A DNA stretch of 64,000 nt from Erythroxylum novogranatense (GCA_029891385.1 CM057230.1:21518847-21582846), one strand, 5' to 3'; shown: positions 24,640-36,979, numbered from the stretch's first letter. Made by a program: numbers and translations. Notes: generated by a model not told the origin, from the sequence alone.

Positions 24640-25560
24640 AGGATAAACTGCTTGATATTCCTGTAGTGAATGAGTTTCCAGATGTTTTTCCTGAGGAACT
24701 ACTTGGGCTTCCTCCAGAAAGAGAAGTGGAGTTATCTATCGAAGTTATGCCTAGTACTGCTCCGATATCTAGAGCGTCGTATAGAATGGCTCCTACCGAG
24801 TCAAGGAGTTGAAGTTACAGCTATAAGAACTTCGGATAAGGAGTTTATTAGACCCGATGTATCACCGTGGGTGCGCCGTGTTGCTTGTAAAGAAGAAGGA
24901 TGGTACATCGCGTGTGTATCGATTATCGACGCTTAAATAGGTCATAGTGAAGAATAGGTATCCACTACCAAGGATTGACGATCTATTTGATCACTTGAGA
25001 GATGCAGAGTGTTTTCAAGATAGATCTGCGATCGGGTATTATCAACTTCGGGTAAAGGATGTGGATATATCAAGATCGCATTTAGACCCGTTATGGACAT
25101 TACGAATTCCTAATAATGCCGTCGGGTTAACTAATGCTCCAAAGACATTTATGGATTTGATGAATAGAGTATTCGTGTCTTATCTGGACTGCTTTGTTGT
25201 AGTGTTTATTGATGATATCCTCGTCTATTCCAAGAATGAATACGAGCATATCGACCATCTCCGAATTGTATTACTGACCAAGCGGAAAGGCAAATGATGC
25301 GAAGTTGAGTAAATGTGATTTCTAGCTTGGAGGTATCATTCTTAGGGCATGTTGTCTCATCCAAGGAATTAGAGTCGATCCTAGTAAGATAGAGGGTTGT
25401 TAATTGAAGCCACCAAGGAACGTGATGAGGTGAGAAGTTTTCCGGGTTTGGTGGTTATTACCGCTCGGTTTGTTAAGGGTTTTCAAGTGATAACATCCCT
25501 TTAACTAAACTTACTCTAAAGGAGTGAAGTATGAATGGTCCGATAGATGTCGAGTAGCTT
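24640..25560 (+). pseudogene. Element B reverse transcriptase remnant
   Basis: Recognisable blocks are [14 protein letters not shown] (about 24953), YYQLRVKD (about 25040), [17 protein letters not shown] (about 25125) and the catalytic [14 protein letters not shown] (about 25195-25240). An internal frameshift and stops separate it from the protease part. The FIDD box is intact at sequence level. Confidence 0.8.
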
Positions 25561-26200
25561 TGATCGGTTGAAATGTATGCTTCTCAAGCTCTCAGTATTA
25601 ATTCAACCTACTTACGTAAGGAGTATGTTCAGATATCTTGATGCATCTGGATTGGGTTAGGTTGTGTTTTGATGCAGAAGGAAGGTAGTTGCTTATGCTT
25701 CACGGCAACTAAAGACTCATTAATATAATTACCCTACTCATGATCTCGAGTTGCAGAAGATGAGTGTTTGCCTTAAAAATTTGGCAACACTATCTCGTAT
25801 GGTGAAAGGTGTAGAATTTTTACGCATCATAAGAGTCTGAAGTATTCCGCTACTCGTAAGGAACTTAATTTGAGACAACGGCGTTGGTTGGAATTATTTA
25901 AAGACTATGATTGTATTGTAGACTACCATCCCGTAAGGTTAATGTTGTAGCGGATGCCTTAAGTCGAAAGACTATCTCGCTTTATCACCGGAAGCGATTG
26001 ATGGAAGTTGGGATCGATGGAGCCTTGATGGCTCAATTGATAGCAGGCCCACGTTGAGACAGAGATTTGTAATGCTCAAAGAGTCGATGATAAGTTACAA
26101 CAACTTATCTTCGCCACTCGGGAAGGTAAATGATCGATTTTTCCGTGTAGGGGTGATGGTGAATTGTATTATAAGGACCGGTTGTGTGTGCTGCCTAATG
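25561..26200 (+). pseudogene. Element B RNase H remnant
   Basis: DNA blocks correspond to LASGLGCVLMQ near 25640, ASRQLK near 25700, the YPTHDLEL segment near 25730 and DHKSLKY near 25825-25850, in different frames. The following [17 protein letters not shown] block is readable at about 25920-25970. Confidence 0.7.
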
Positions 26201-27296
26201 ATGAATCAAGAAGAAGATATTGTTTGAGGCTCATAATACAATCTTTACTATGCATCCGGGTGGAAACAAGATGTATCGAATTTGAAGCGAGATTCTTCGT
26301 GGTCGTATGAAACGGATGTTGTGGATTATGTAGCAAAATGTCCGACATGCCGGCAGTTAAGGCCGAGCACCGTGTTCCATCTAGTTTGTTAAATCCTATT
26401 CCTATTCCTCAATGAAAATGGGATAACATTACCATGGACTTTGTCACCGGACTTCCTCTTACCAAAGGAAACATGATGCGGTATGGGTTATCAGGATAAG
26501 TTCACCAAATCGCTCATTTTCACTGCTCATTCCGACTATTCATTGGATAGGCTTGCAGATTGTGTGTGAATGAGATTGTAAGATCAAGATGGAGTATCAT
26601 TATCGATTATTTCTAATCGTGATCCTCGATTTACTTCGAGATTCGGAAAAGTTTACAGAAGCATTGGGTACTCAACTTAAGTTTAGTATCGCTTTTCCCG
26701 CATGATGGACAATGTAACGAGTTATCTGATTTTGGACGATATGTCGAGGGTTGTTTATTACGCTTCCGGAGTCGAGATAATTATCGACTTTGATAGAGTT
26801 TGCTTATAACAACAGCTATCGAGCGAGCATCGGATGGCACCTTATGAAGCGTTGTATGGTAGGAAGTGTAGAACTCCGGTATGTTGGACGGAGTTAAGTG
26901 AAAACAAGATGATCGCCGTACATTGTGAAAGATACAAGAAAAGATTCAGATAATTCAACAGAGATTAAAAGTCGCTAGTGATCCGCAGAAATCTTATGAT
27001 GATCTAAAAGGAAGGATATTGAGTTTGAAGTGGGTGATAAGGTGTTTCGAAAGTGTCACCATGGAAGCATATACTTCGGTTTGGAAAGAAGGGTGCTTAG
27101 TCCATGATTCATTGGTCCTTATGAAATTCTCAAGAGGTTGGACTCAGAGCTTATCGCTTAGCTCTTCCTGAAGAATTGGCCGATTGCATGATATGTTCCA
27201 TGTTTCTATGTTGAGAGATATCGATTACGATGTCACACATAAGATTCGATGCAAGAGATTCAGTGCAACAGATTTGTCATATAAAGAAGGGCCAAT
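26201..27296 (+). pseudogene. Element B integrase remnant
   Basis: Zinc-binding HPGGNKMY (about 26255) and CPTCRQL (about 26340) precede the core. The core has MDFVTGLPLTK (about 26432-26465), the segment for DRDPRFTSRF near 26620 and YNNSYRASIGMAPYEALYGR near 26805-26865. C-terminal blocks for HVSMLR follow near 27200. Several short indels break the frame. Confidence 0.75.
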
Positions 27297-27304
27297 TTTC
27301 ATAT

Positions 27305-27470
27305 TAGCTGAGAAGTAAAACAATTGCGGAACAAGACAAGACTATTGGTAAAAGTCCTCCGGCAACACCATGGACTTGAGGAAGCAACACGGGAACCAGA
27401 GGAAATCATGAAGGCCCAAGATCCGCAATTATTCAGATCGGTATGAATTTCGAGGACTAAATTTCTTAAG
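27305..27470 (+). pseudogene. Element B chromodomain remnant
   Basis: The plus strand encodes EVKQLRNK, then LVKVL.HHGLEEAT.EPEEIM and PQLFRS, the chromodomain found at the integrase C-terminus of chromoviruses. Chromodomains of this type direct insertion to heterochromatin. A tryptophan in the canonical WEPE is lost. Confidence 0.8.
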
Positions 27471-27481
27471 GAGGGAAGAGT

Positions 27482-29885
27482 TGTAACGCCCCACATTAGG
27501 GGTTAGAATAATAAAAGAATTTAGTACGAATTATGTTTGTTATTTGCTTATTCACTATTTGCTTAAATTGTGCATAAGTATTTTGGCATGCATTCATGGC
27601 ACTTTCTGGGTCAATTGGTTTAATGAAACTTCTGATTGATTTGACAAGATTATTATAATTTTCGTAATTTTGTATACCTCAAATATTTTAGAAATTAATG
27701 GAGGATTAGTTTTGAGTTGACAATTTATTTTGAGAGTCATTATTTTCTGACGGAATTTTGGTAAATTTTCAGAAGTTTTTTGGAACTTTTAGGTATTTAT
27801 TTGTTATAAGAATTCATAACAATATTTTTGGTTATTTATTACTATTTGTACCTATTAACTGTTTGTTAGCTGTATCGACGATCATCCAAACCTACACGTA
27901 ACGAATTAAATAGAACATTATCGTTTATTCCTCACCGAATGCATCCTTTATCCATCCAGCAGTAGAGATAGCGAAGCCATTCACTCACCAATATCTTCTT
28001 TAATCGCACTGTTAGAGTTTTCTTTGGAAAGCTGGTAAGTAGGATTTTACAGTTAGTTTCTCATACGCGAATTACATCTTTGTTTTTGTTTTTGTTACTG
28101 ATCATGCTGGATTGCGGGAGACGCTGTTGGTGTTAGTTAATACCGTAGAGAAAGAAAGGGGGAAGGAAATTTTTTTTAGATTTATCATGTTTGAAGATTA
28201 GGATAATTCTGATAGGTTAGAATTGCTAAATAGGTTAGTTGTAAAGTGAAGAAGTTAAAAGAAGGGGAAAAAAAGAAGAAAAAAAAAGAAGAAAAGAAGA
28301 AGTTTCAGAGTCAAGTCGAAGGTCAAGATGATGAACAAAGCGAGAATAGTGAATAAAGCGTAATAGTGAATGTTGTCTTACATACAAGAACGCTTACAAA
28401 TCCGTGAACAATGAATCATGCACGTATTTGTGAACATTAGTCATAATGTATTTTTTCACCAAAAATAATTTATTAAAATATATAACGCTAGGTAATAACG
28501 GGTAGTTAACGTACAAAACGCTAGTTTACAAAAATGCTTTATAAATAGATACCACCTCCATCATTTACTTCATCCCTTACCTCACAAGTGATTCTTGGCG
28601 AAAACTAAATTTCAAATGTTGTCCGCTATTTCATTTTTTTTCTACTTTTATTATTATGTATCTTTATTTCATTCTTAGTGTAGAGCTAAATGATTCAAAT
28701 TTCGCACTTTTTCTCTTTTTAGCATGTCCTATGATATTTATGTTGCTTATTGGCATAACATTCGAGAATTAATGTCATATCTATTCATTAGTTCTCTCAG
28801 TGTATAATGAATTTGTACATTTTCGATTTAATTGGTAAAGACTTGCTTTCATTTGAATACCGCAGATCGCTAATTTCTTGAAACTTTATGGATTATTTGG
28901 TCCTATGAGTTGTTGATTAATCCTGTAAATTTGTCATTAACATGCATCATACCGCTTATCATACGCAATTACACAATAATAATTTGTGTCCTGTTCCCTA
29001 TGATAGAGGAAATACCACCGCCGATATTATCGTAACAATAAACACTAAGGCGCGATTTAGGTAGTAATACTGTCGATAATTTTAGTACGTAATATAGGTA
29101 GAAAATTTCAGATTAAGTACTTTAGGTAAGTAAATTTTGTAATGTTAAATTTTGTGAGTCAACCTAGATGATGTCTAGGATTGATTTATTAGGGAGTGCT
29201 ATTTGCCCGCATATGAATGACTGAAATAATCTTGTTCGCATTGTAAACCGTTAAGTCCTAATTGTGGGTAAATAGGCACGCTTGAAGGGTCTGCAATGCT
29301 TCCTCGTTATTTGACACTTTGGTGTCTCGATATCGAGACATATGTCTCTCTGTTGATACTAATTATGGTATCTCCTGATAAGTCTCGTTACCCACTTTTG
29401 TTCATGGATTTATAGTTTGATTTGTTCAGATTCGATATCCGCTTGATTCGATATAAACTAAAATATATTACGATTCGAAAGATCTCCCCGTGTTTTGTTG
29501 TTCTGCTTAGTATAAAAATCTGCTTTTAAAATGCATTCTTTCTGCTTCTGAAATCGGTTAATATAGATTAGTTATTACTCACTAAGCTATATGCTTAAGA
29601 CGGTGGATTTGCCTCAGTATAGGTTCGAAGCTAAGAGATTAAGGATCGGGACAAGTCAACCGCAGATGGCCAAAAGAGTCCGAAGTTTTGTGTCGCATTT
29701 AAAATGTATTTTGTTTGGTTTGTTTGGGCCTGTAAATATTCTTTGGATTTGTTTCTGAAATCATGAGATGTATTATATGTGTGTTACGTTTAGTTTTTAA
29801 AAATGCATGTGTGAAACGTTTTGATTTGTTTGTCCTGTCTTAGGTGACATCCATGTATCCTCTCAGGGGATATTTGGGTGTTACA
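27482..29885 (+). repeat. 3' LTR of element B
   Basis: It starts TGTAACGCCCCACATTAGG and ends GGGTGTTACA. It is 2404 bp against 2379 bp for the 5' copy. It carries the poly-A/T-rich 28260-28300 tract and TATAAATAGATACC at about 28540, a likely promoter TATA. Confidence 0.88.
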
Positions 29886-30180
29886 CGCTCGCCATCGCCC
29901 GGCATCTTCATAGATCGCCTATTGCTCGACGCGTCGCCAAGACAAGATCCTTGGGACCGCTCGGCCTCAACTATCGATCGGCCAGGTCGCCAAGACGAGA
30001 TCCTCGGGATCATTGATCGCCCTTGCCTATTGCCTGGCCAGGTCGCCAAGACAAGACTCTTGGGACCCTCGCTCGGCATCGACACAGATCGATTGCGGTC
30101 GATCGGTCGCCAAGATGAGATCCTTGGGACCTCGGTTTGGACTCTACTATAAGTCGACCTCGAAGTCGGTCGACTATGAG
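29886..30180 (+). repeat. Hairpin-core tandem array of element A, part 2
   Basis: Four units follow the element B insertion, each with a CGCCAAGA(C/T)(A/G)AGA core followed by CTTGGGAC or CTCGGGAT (about 29933, 29990, 30043 and 30109). It is the continuation of the array at 19890. Confidence 0.85.
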
Positions 30181-30279
30181 CAACTTCATCAAAATTTACC
30201 ATACATCGAAAGTAAAGAGCATAAATACGAAAAATGACATCAGAAAAAATGAAGCAAAAGTAAAGATTGCATTAATGTA

Positions 30280-32595
30280 AATTTGCCCTGGTTACAAGCC
30301 CGACCAGGTGAGCTTCAAAAGTCTACAAAAGGAGAAGTGGGCGGATGCCTGAGGATGCCTCAAGCGGCGAAAAAGGTCGAAAAGGAGCAGGTCCAAGAGA
30401 GCTGCGGGAAGTATCCTCACGAGGAAGCTCGTCGTCCTCACCGAGCCGAGGTCCAGCCTCAACCGGATCGACCCTGGTTCTTCATGGCTCTCTCCTTTAC
30501 TTCCTCCAGAGAGAGGCCAAGGGCGGTAGGAAGTAGCAGCTCGACAAACCCCTCAATCAAAGGATCGTCCGACCCTCAGAACGCAGCGCTATAGCAATTC
30601 TTCAAGATCATGAGGGCTGTCACAGAATACCCAAGCACTCCTCCCGCAAGAATCGCCTCGCCATCGCACGATCGCCTCGGTCCTTTGTTCCTTTACGGAG
30701 GCTCGCACCCTCCTCAGCGCGTCTTCGATTTGCGCCTGGTCCTCGAGGGATTTTTCCTTAAGTACCCTTTCCGTCTCTAGCTTCCCTCGCAACACCGCGC
30801 ATTCCTCGGACAGCTTATTCCTCGCTGCCATCGCCCTTACCCTCTCGACCTCCTCCGCGGTGAGCCGAGCTTTCAAAGAACTCATCTCCTTCTCTCCCGA
30901 AGCGAGCTGAGCTCTCAAGACGTCACGCTTCTCCTCCCAGAGTTTCTTCTACTCCTCCAAGGAAGAGAGTTGAGCCCGGGAGAAGTCTCCTTCCTCTCTG
31001 GCCTCCGAGAGCTCGGTCTTCAAACTGTCCACTTGCTCCAGGAGGGAATGGACCTCCCGATTCAACAGCTCGATTCGCTGATGCATGGACAAAGTGAGAG
31101 CCACATCCCTCATGGAATTGTGGATGGCATCGCCGCCACTCCTCAACACTTAACGCGCAAAGCTCCTCGTCTGAAGGAGGAATGACCTCTCGATATGAAG
31201 AGCTACTTGGCATCGGCGATCGAGGCGCCTTCTCAGGCTAATCACGGCCCCACTTGTCAAGACTCCCACGGGCTTCTTCCTTTACCTCAGGCAGACGGGC
31301 AAAGACGATCTCCCACTTTCTCCTTCCCTTGCTTGGTCCAGGATGAGAAGATCGGTCGACTACTTGAGGAGGGCGGTCGACTATTTGAGGAGGTTGGTCG
31401 ACTACTTAAGCACCCCTTCTCCTCTTCAGAGGTCACTCGCCTCCTCATCTTCCTCGATAACCACAAGGCACTCTCCAAAGTGACGACCCACAAAGAAAAG
31501 CCGCAGACGGCTCGGAGATCTGGAGGAACATACCACGCCTCAAGCAATGGGTCGAACAACAATCAAATTGGCCTCTCCCTATCCTCCCGCTCCTCCGGCC
31601 TCCGGCGGCCCGCGACCTTACACTTACCTCTTGCGACTTGGGTGGGCTTACGAAAGCATGAATTTTGACCATGGTTGCCTGAACAACGAAAGCGAGTTAG
31701 AAATCGAACCAAAACCTACAAGCATGGAAAATAATTCAACCACTGAGGGTCAACTGTGGGGGTTCCTCTCCCTAGCCCGCTAACTCGAGGCGGGGTCGAT
31801 CAAGAGAGTTGGCCGAGGCCCCCACCGTATCCCGAAATAAGCCGAGCAAAGTTATATTGGCCGAGCTCCTTTATACTACCGACCACCTCCGCCCTCCCTA
31901 GAAAGGAATAGACTTGACGAGTCATTCCATCGCTCGGCTAGGGGATACCTCCACGGTTGGGACTCGGAGGAAGATCCCGGAGGCTTCACGAAGAAATATT
32001 TTGTTCGCCAACCGGTAATTTTAGAGGTCGTCCCGGCTGGGCGATACCGGACATCCTTATTCATCAGGGAAGGAATCCCACCCCCAGAGCTCGGACTCTG
32101 ACTCATTCTCAAAAAGTGGCGCAGGATATTGATCGAAGGCAGACAACCAAATTGGTGACACAGCAAAGCAAGGCCATTGATGAACCTCCACCCATTCGGA
32201 GGAATCTGACTCGGCCTTAATTGATAATCGCCAAGACACTTCATACACGATCGGCACGCATTTGGTAGTCTCAAGCCACCAATCGAGAAGAAATACTCAG
32301 AGACAAAGAAACCACCCATTTGTCTTTGTTGTTAATTCTTTCATCCCCGAGGCCACTTAGGCTCCTGGACCGAGGAATACCATTCCTAACAATCGACCGA
32401 CTTAACTCCGTCGCGGACATCTTTGATTTGCGTTTGGGCAGTTCCTTTACTACCAGCCCATCTTTCCGCTCTCTTGTCGTAATCTCTTCAACATCTCCCA
32501 ACCTCGACATCGCTGGTCATCACCATAACTTCCGATTACCTCTAGTCAACATCATCCCTTGGAGAAACCCCACTCCGAGAACCGGTGGACGACAT
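30280..32595 (-). pseudogene. Element A antisense accessory gene (PF04195-like domain plus coiled coil)
   Basis: This gene runs opposite to gag-pol, between the array and the 3' LTR. From the ATG at 32595, broken frames give GDVEEITTRERKDGLVV (about 32498), then a domain with RLPNACRS...YQLRPSQIPPNGWRFINGLALLCH, then WRTKYFFVKP and WRYPLAERWND to about 31876. This resembles the 'putative gypsy type transposon' family (PF04195). After a probable intron, the second part (about 31213-30589) is strongly heptad-like: MHQRIELLNREVHSLLEQ and LKARLTAEEVERVRAMAARN. The same protein is encoded at 55346-57513 in element C. It has frameshifts and is probably dead. Its function is unknown; extra antisense ORFs are known in the Tat lineage. 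Confidence 0.7.
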
Positions 32596-32774
32596 GCTCA
32601 CTAAGAGAAAATTTAGAAGAGGAAAATGAGGGAAATGGACGTACCTATTTAGTGGTAAGAGATCGGAAATTTGTGCAACGCCAAGAAAACTTCCAAACCG
32701 AGAATAAGAAAGAGCAGAGGAAAGCAAGAATGAAACGAAGCGTGAAGAAAACCAAACCGTCATCGAATTTCGAC

Positions 32775-32783
32775 ATTTATAGG
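32775..32783 (-). promoter_or_regulatory. TATA-like box of the antisense gene in element A
   Basis: Minus-strand CTATAAATG lies about 180 bases upstream of the ATG at 32595, followed by pyrimidine-rich leader. A counterpart lies at a similar distance in element C. Confidence 0.5.
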
Positions 32784-33340
32784 AAACGTCAATTGCGATC
32801 CACCAAACTCGACGCGTGGAGAAAATCCGAGCTATGCCCGAGACGCATGATCCGAAGCGAGATAAATTAGGGTTAATCAAAATCCGAGTGGCGCGAGCAG
32901 TTGAAAGGACGTCGGACGACACCGTACAACTGTATTCTGACGACGTCGTTTGGATTTTGAAAAGTCACGATCGAGACGCTACCGTTAAATAATAAATGCT
33001 TGAGTACCTTCACGCTTAGCTAATGATGACCACCGACCGCTTTAGCGGCTGAAATCGTCATGAATAAGTGCCCGAGGTCGACCGGTTAGAAGTACTAAGT
33101 CGACCGATCCCAAAGACGATCAAATACGCACAACTAGTCGAAGATCCGACCGACGGGACTACCGGGTCGTCCCATGACCGAAGCTACAACAACAATGCCC
33201 GACCGATCGACTACTTCATTAGTCGACCTACGAGACGAGCTACATCTCAATGCTCAACCGATCGCTCTAATCACGAGTCATTCTACGTACGAGCTATAAA
33301 ACCTCTACATACTTTCCCGACCCTTCTCTTCGCCGGACTC

Positions 33341-33352
33341 GAGGAGGGGGGC
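33341..33352 (+). other. Polypurine tract of element A
   Basis: GAGGAGGGGGGC directly precedes the 3' LTR, as expected for plus-strand priming. Confidence 0.75.
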
Positions 33353-33355
33353 TTA

Positions 33356-33759
33356 TGGTGGTCGGTACCGTGTTGGGCGGGATCCATAAAAATAACCCGT
33401 GGTCGATCGGTCCATTCTTCGTAGATCGGTTTATGCTTAAAGCGGCCAAGTTATTTATACCTCCTACCCGTCCGTAGAAGGAAGTCTCCGTCTGAAACAC
33501 GTGAAAGACATAAACCTAACAGAAACCATATATACAGATAATTCTCCCATAACAGATGACGCAATCATAACCTAGTTTTTCTCTCGATTCATCAATCTCA
33601 TCTTCACCAAAATCTCGACTTGAGTGTCGAGAGCTAATCGGACACAACCTCCGGCTAAACCTTCTTTGTTTTGCAGGTATCTTTACGTCGGATTCATCAC
33701 GAAAGCAAAATTTACTTATGAATTCAATCAAGAACGTAAAATTCAGCCAAAATCTGGCA
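33356..33759 (+). repeat. 3' LTR of element A
   Basis: It begins TGGTGGTCGG after the polypurine tract and ends ATCTGGCA. It aligns with 15603-16005 and, more distantly, with the LTR of element C at 54546-54124 on the minus strand. It has a CATATATACAGATAATT TATA-like region at about 33527. Confidence 0.8.
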
Positions 33760-36700
33760 GAATCACTTAACATATTTATATGTAACATTGAATGTACTAT
33801 CTTTATGATTGCAACCTCTTCTAATGATGTTTTGCAGTTCTCTCATGTAGTGCCCTGTCTGGATTGGCACGTACAGTGTTGGACTGGTTCAATTGTTCTA
33901 AAGAAACGATATCGATCCAGGATATTTTTCCTTCAAGTACGAATGAGTAATACACAACCTCTTTATCATTTCAGCTGTCTTTTTTTAACGAATGGATGCA
34001 GACATGTATGGATGTATACATAAATCTTCAAAGTATCTGTCTTGAAAAAATCTGCGGGCACGTCTTGGGTCCAAGTCTTTGCTTTTGTCTTAAGCTGACA
34101 ATTTCAGTACAGATTCCAAGCTTCCAAAATGTTGCAGTGAGGAAGTTGAAGGTGGCGTACCAGATCAGATGGGTGGTTTTATGTCTCATTAAATGATACT
34201 AACGAGTTATTGTTGGAGGTTTTGTGGGATGGTAATTCTTTATTGTGATTGTCCTGCAAAGTAAACAGGAAAATATCAGCCGTGTTGGGGCAGGGACGCA
34301 TTAAAGTTTTTAGACTTTTATGCCATACAGCTGTCCTGTATTTGATGCAGTGACCTAATTAAAACATTTCAAAAGGAGGATTTGATGTTGGCCAGGATCT
34401 TATGGTGGCAGAAATTGGGAAGGCAAGACAAGACTGTTTAAGTCCTGAATTGGTGACCAAAAGAGAAAATTTTGATGAAAGCGTGAAACAAACAAAGTTG
34501 TGCTTCATCAGCTCAGCATAGATACTTTGCCCACTTTGCAACAACTTTCTGTTGATTGATGCATCTCTCTTCACATGTATCTGCTGTTATTATTATTTTT
34601 TAATATTAGGTATCTCGATTTGGTTGGATTAATCATAATTTTCTAAGACCTCACCCCAGAGTCTTAGAGGAGGTAAACTTGAATCCTTAAAATTTCTCAG
34701 GTTCTTACGTAACCTATATACGTCTACGCATGAGGAGTCTTCACATACTTGATTGTTCAGCTGATGATTGATATCTGACATTTCCTTGTTCAGCATCAGG
34801 TTTTCATCAGTCTCCAAATTTTTTAGTAGCTTCAACTCTCACATTGTTGCTAGAAACGAGACGTTCATAATTGATCCGATTAAGGAGCTTTATTCAGGAG
34901 ATTAGAGGATCATCAATAAAAATAATTTTTATTTCTTCTCACGTGACTTGAATTTAAGACCTCTTAAAAAAAAAAGTCTTAAATGAGGAGGTTAGACTTG
35001 TCATGTATCTGCTGTTATTATTACGGCGGAAGGAGGAATCGTCTTTTTATCAGATTGTTTTTTAAATCTAACATGAACCCCTTCTTTCCTTTTTTTTTTA
35101 ATCTACATTTACCTTTGCCGACGAGGAAACCCATTCAAAGTGTGGGAGGGAATCGGTTTCGTGGAAAGGTACGGTGTGAAATGTCACAGTCTCGTACCAA
35201 CTGTGGGCTCAGTCTTGGCCACTTTTAGAAGGGAACGTTTATTATGTGTATTGATGTACTGTATCACTTTACTCGGTGAGATAATGGTGAATGAAACATG
35301 ACTCATACATGTCAAAGCTGGTATCTGCCAAAGGTAAAGTTTTCTATTTCAGTCTTAGGATCCTAACGACTTGGACTAATCTAATTGGAGTTGCGTAAAT
35401 TAAAGAGAACATGCACTTACGAGGGTGAATTTTAAAAGTGAATAATCATGCTTAATTGGGTCAAGTTTGAATTATAAAAAGTTCGTTAACTCAAATTTGA
35501 TTTAATTGAGTTATAAACTTATAAAAACTAATTAAATTAAAATGAAATTAAAAATTGAATTTAATTTTGTTTTTCTAAGTATCGGATCCAAATCTTAAAA
35601 GGTCTTAGATTTCATTCAACTTGATGTCAACCTATTTTGAGGGAATATATGCCATTTTTTTTTATAGATTCCTTAAGGTGGATGATTAAGATACTCAATC
35701 AATCAGTTCAGTCAGTTAATTATAAAATTTTAAACCGTTTAATTTTTTAATTCGGTTTATTTTAATAATTTTTAGTAAAATTAATCTAATTAATTAATTA
35801 ATTTTATTAATTAATAAATTTATATAAATCAATTAATTTTTAATAATATAATTTTAATTAAACTTGAAATTGTTAGGTAAATAAGAAATTTTTTAATTAT
35901 ATTTTAAATTCTTTAATTTTATTCAATCTCTGTAATAATTAAAATATTAAAATATTAAATTTTTATCTTACCGATCTAATGACTAAAAAAGGTTGATATG
36001 GTAAATTCTTTTATAAGACTCATACGCTCTTTTCTTGTTCTAACTATTTACAAAAAAATGACATTATTTTGAGACAATAATAAGAATGTAATAAGATATT
36101 TGAATCATTTACGTATAAAATGAAAAATTAAATTGTAACGGGTATTTGAGAAAGAGGGTATAAATCTCTATAATATAAAAATAAGATTGTATATTACTAG
36201 ACTTTTTAAATTTTGTTTTATTACAAAATTTTAGCCTCGTAAAGGAGCGAGCGAGACGTTTTAATCGAATCGATCCCTTAGTGAGTTAGTTCTCTACTTA
36301 GTTTAATCGAATCGATCCCTTAGTGAGTTAGTTCTCTACCTATGACTTCAACTTCGCTCGTGTCCAATGTACAACGAAACAAAAGTAAACGAACAATGTC
36401 AATAGACTTGGACGTCTCTAGTCCTGAGAGGATGTCAAAAAGTAGCACAATCCCTGTAAGTCTTAAATTATATATGAATACTTGCCGCCGACACCTGTCA
36501 GGAGAGTAAAAGCGTTCAATACGAGCTAGAGTCCAAAAATGAAAAGGTGAGATTTCAATCGGAAGCGGATACGGCAACGCGACCGATACAATGCCATGCG
36601 TTACTCTCCCCGACTTTATTCCTTATCTTATCACCGCTTCTTTTCTTTTTTCCGTGGCTCCTCTCCTCTTTGTTTAGTATATAGGAGTATAAGGACACAC

Positions 36701-36979
36701 ATTTATTCTTTTACCTAGAAATATAGAATATAATACAGTCATTGCGAGTACACAAGTTATAAAAGCAGAGGCTGAAGATGAAAGATGAGAAGAAGATAAT
36801 ATAGATGCACTTGTGGATGCTTTTCTCTTGTGAATACAGATACAGAAAAAGGGTGCATTTCACTGCTCTTCATTGAGTTCAAAGAAAGAAGAGATACAGA
36901 GAAATCCAGGATTAGCAACAAACAACCATCTTCATATCAGGTTTTTGTTTGTTTGTTATATCATCATCTCTTGGTAGGT
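33760..36979. other. Spacer and upstream region of the acetyltransferase gene
   Basis: No gene is supported. The sequence between 35450 and 36100 is very AT-rich, with TTAATTAATTAATT-type low complexity. A 42-bp direct duplication lies at 36260-36343. Near 36676, AGTATATAGG could serve as a TATA element for the gene starting at 36980. Frames at 33718-34196 and 34983-35228 show no domain. Confidence 0.45.
36260..36343. repeat. 42-bp tandem duplication
   Basis: The 42-bp unit starting TTTAATCGAATCGATCCC and containing AGTGAGTTAGTTCTCTAC occurs twice head to tail (starts 36260 and 36302) with almost no change, so it is recent. Confidence 0.9.

Larger units (their letters stand above)
20475..29885 (+). 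mobile_element. Element B: Tekay/Del-like Ty3/gypsy chromovirus nested in element A
   Basis: Two 2.4 kb LTRs enclose a primer site for initiator tRNA-Met and a degenerate gag-protease-RT-RNase H-integrase-chromodomain series on the plus strand. It sits inside the tandem array of element A, flanked by CGCTT (20470-20474) and CGCTC (29886-29890), a 4-of-5 match to a 5-bp target duplication. The chromodomain and protease style point to the Tekay/Del chromovirus clade. Every coding domain is frameshifted. Confidence 0.85.
15603..33759 (+). mobile_element. Element A: Tat-like Ty3/gypsy retrotransposon, split by nested element B
   Basis: Two related LTRs of about 400 bp bound the element. Inside, in order, are a tRNA-Lys primer site, gag, the end of RT, RNase H, integrase, a hairpin-containing tandem array, an antisense accessory gene, a polypurine tract and the 3' LTR. 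Element B (20475-29885) interrupts the array; without it element A is about 8.7 kb. Order and homology match element C at 54-64 kb in reverse. All frames are broken and protease plus the RT core are absent, so it is dead. No clear 5-bp target duplication was found, and the left LTR edge is the least certain boundary. Confidence 0.8.

Noticed and set aside
31195..31668. 157-codon plus-strand frame in element A
   Set aside because: It lies opposite the antisense coiled-coil gene and is its shadow.
33718..34196. Plus-strand frames after a TTTTGCAG that could be a last exon
   Set aside because: No domain, no matching upstream exon and no consistent coding signal.
36830..36979. Upstream in-frame ATG as start of the acetyltransferase-like protein
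   Set aside because: The added 50 residues show no family similarity, while MSKEG at 36980 fits the usual plant N-terminus; not excluded.
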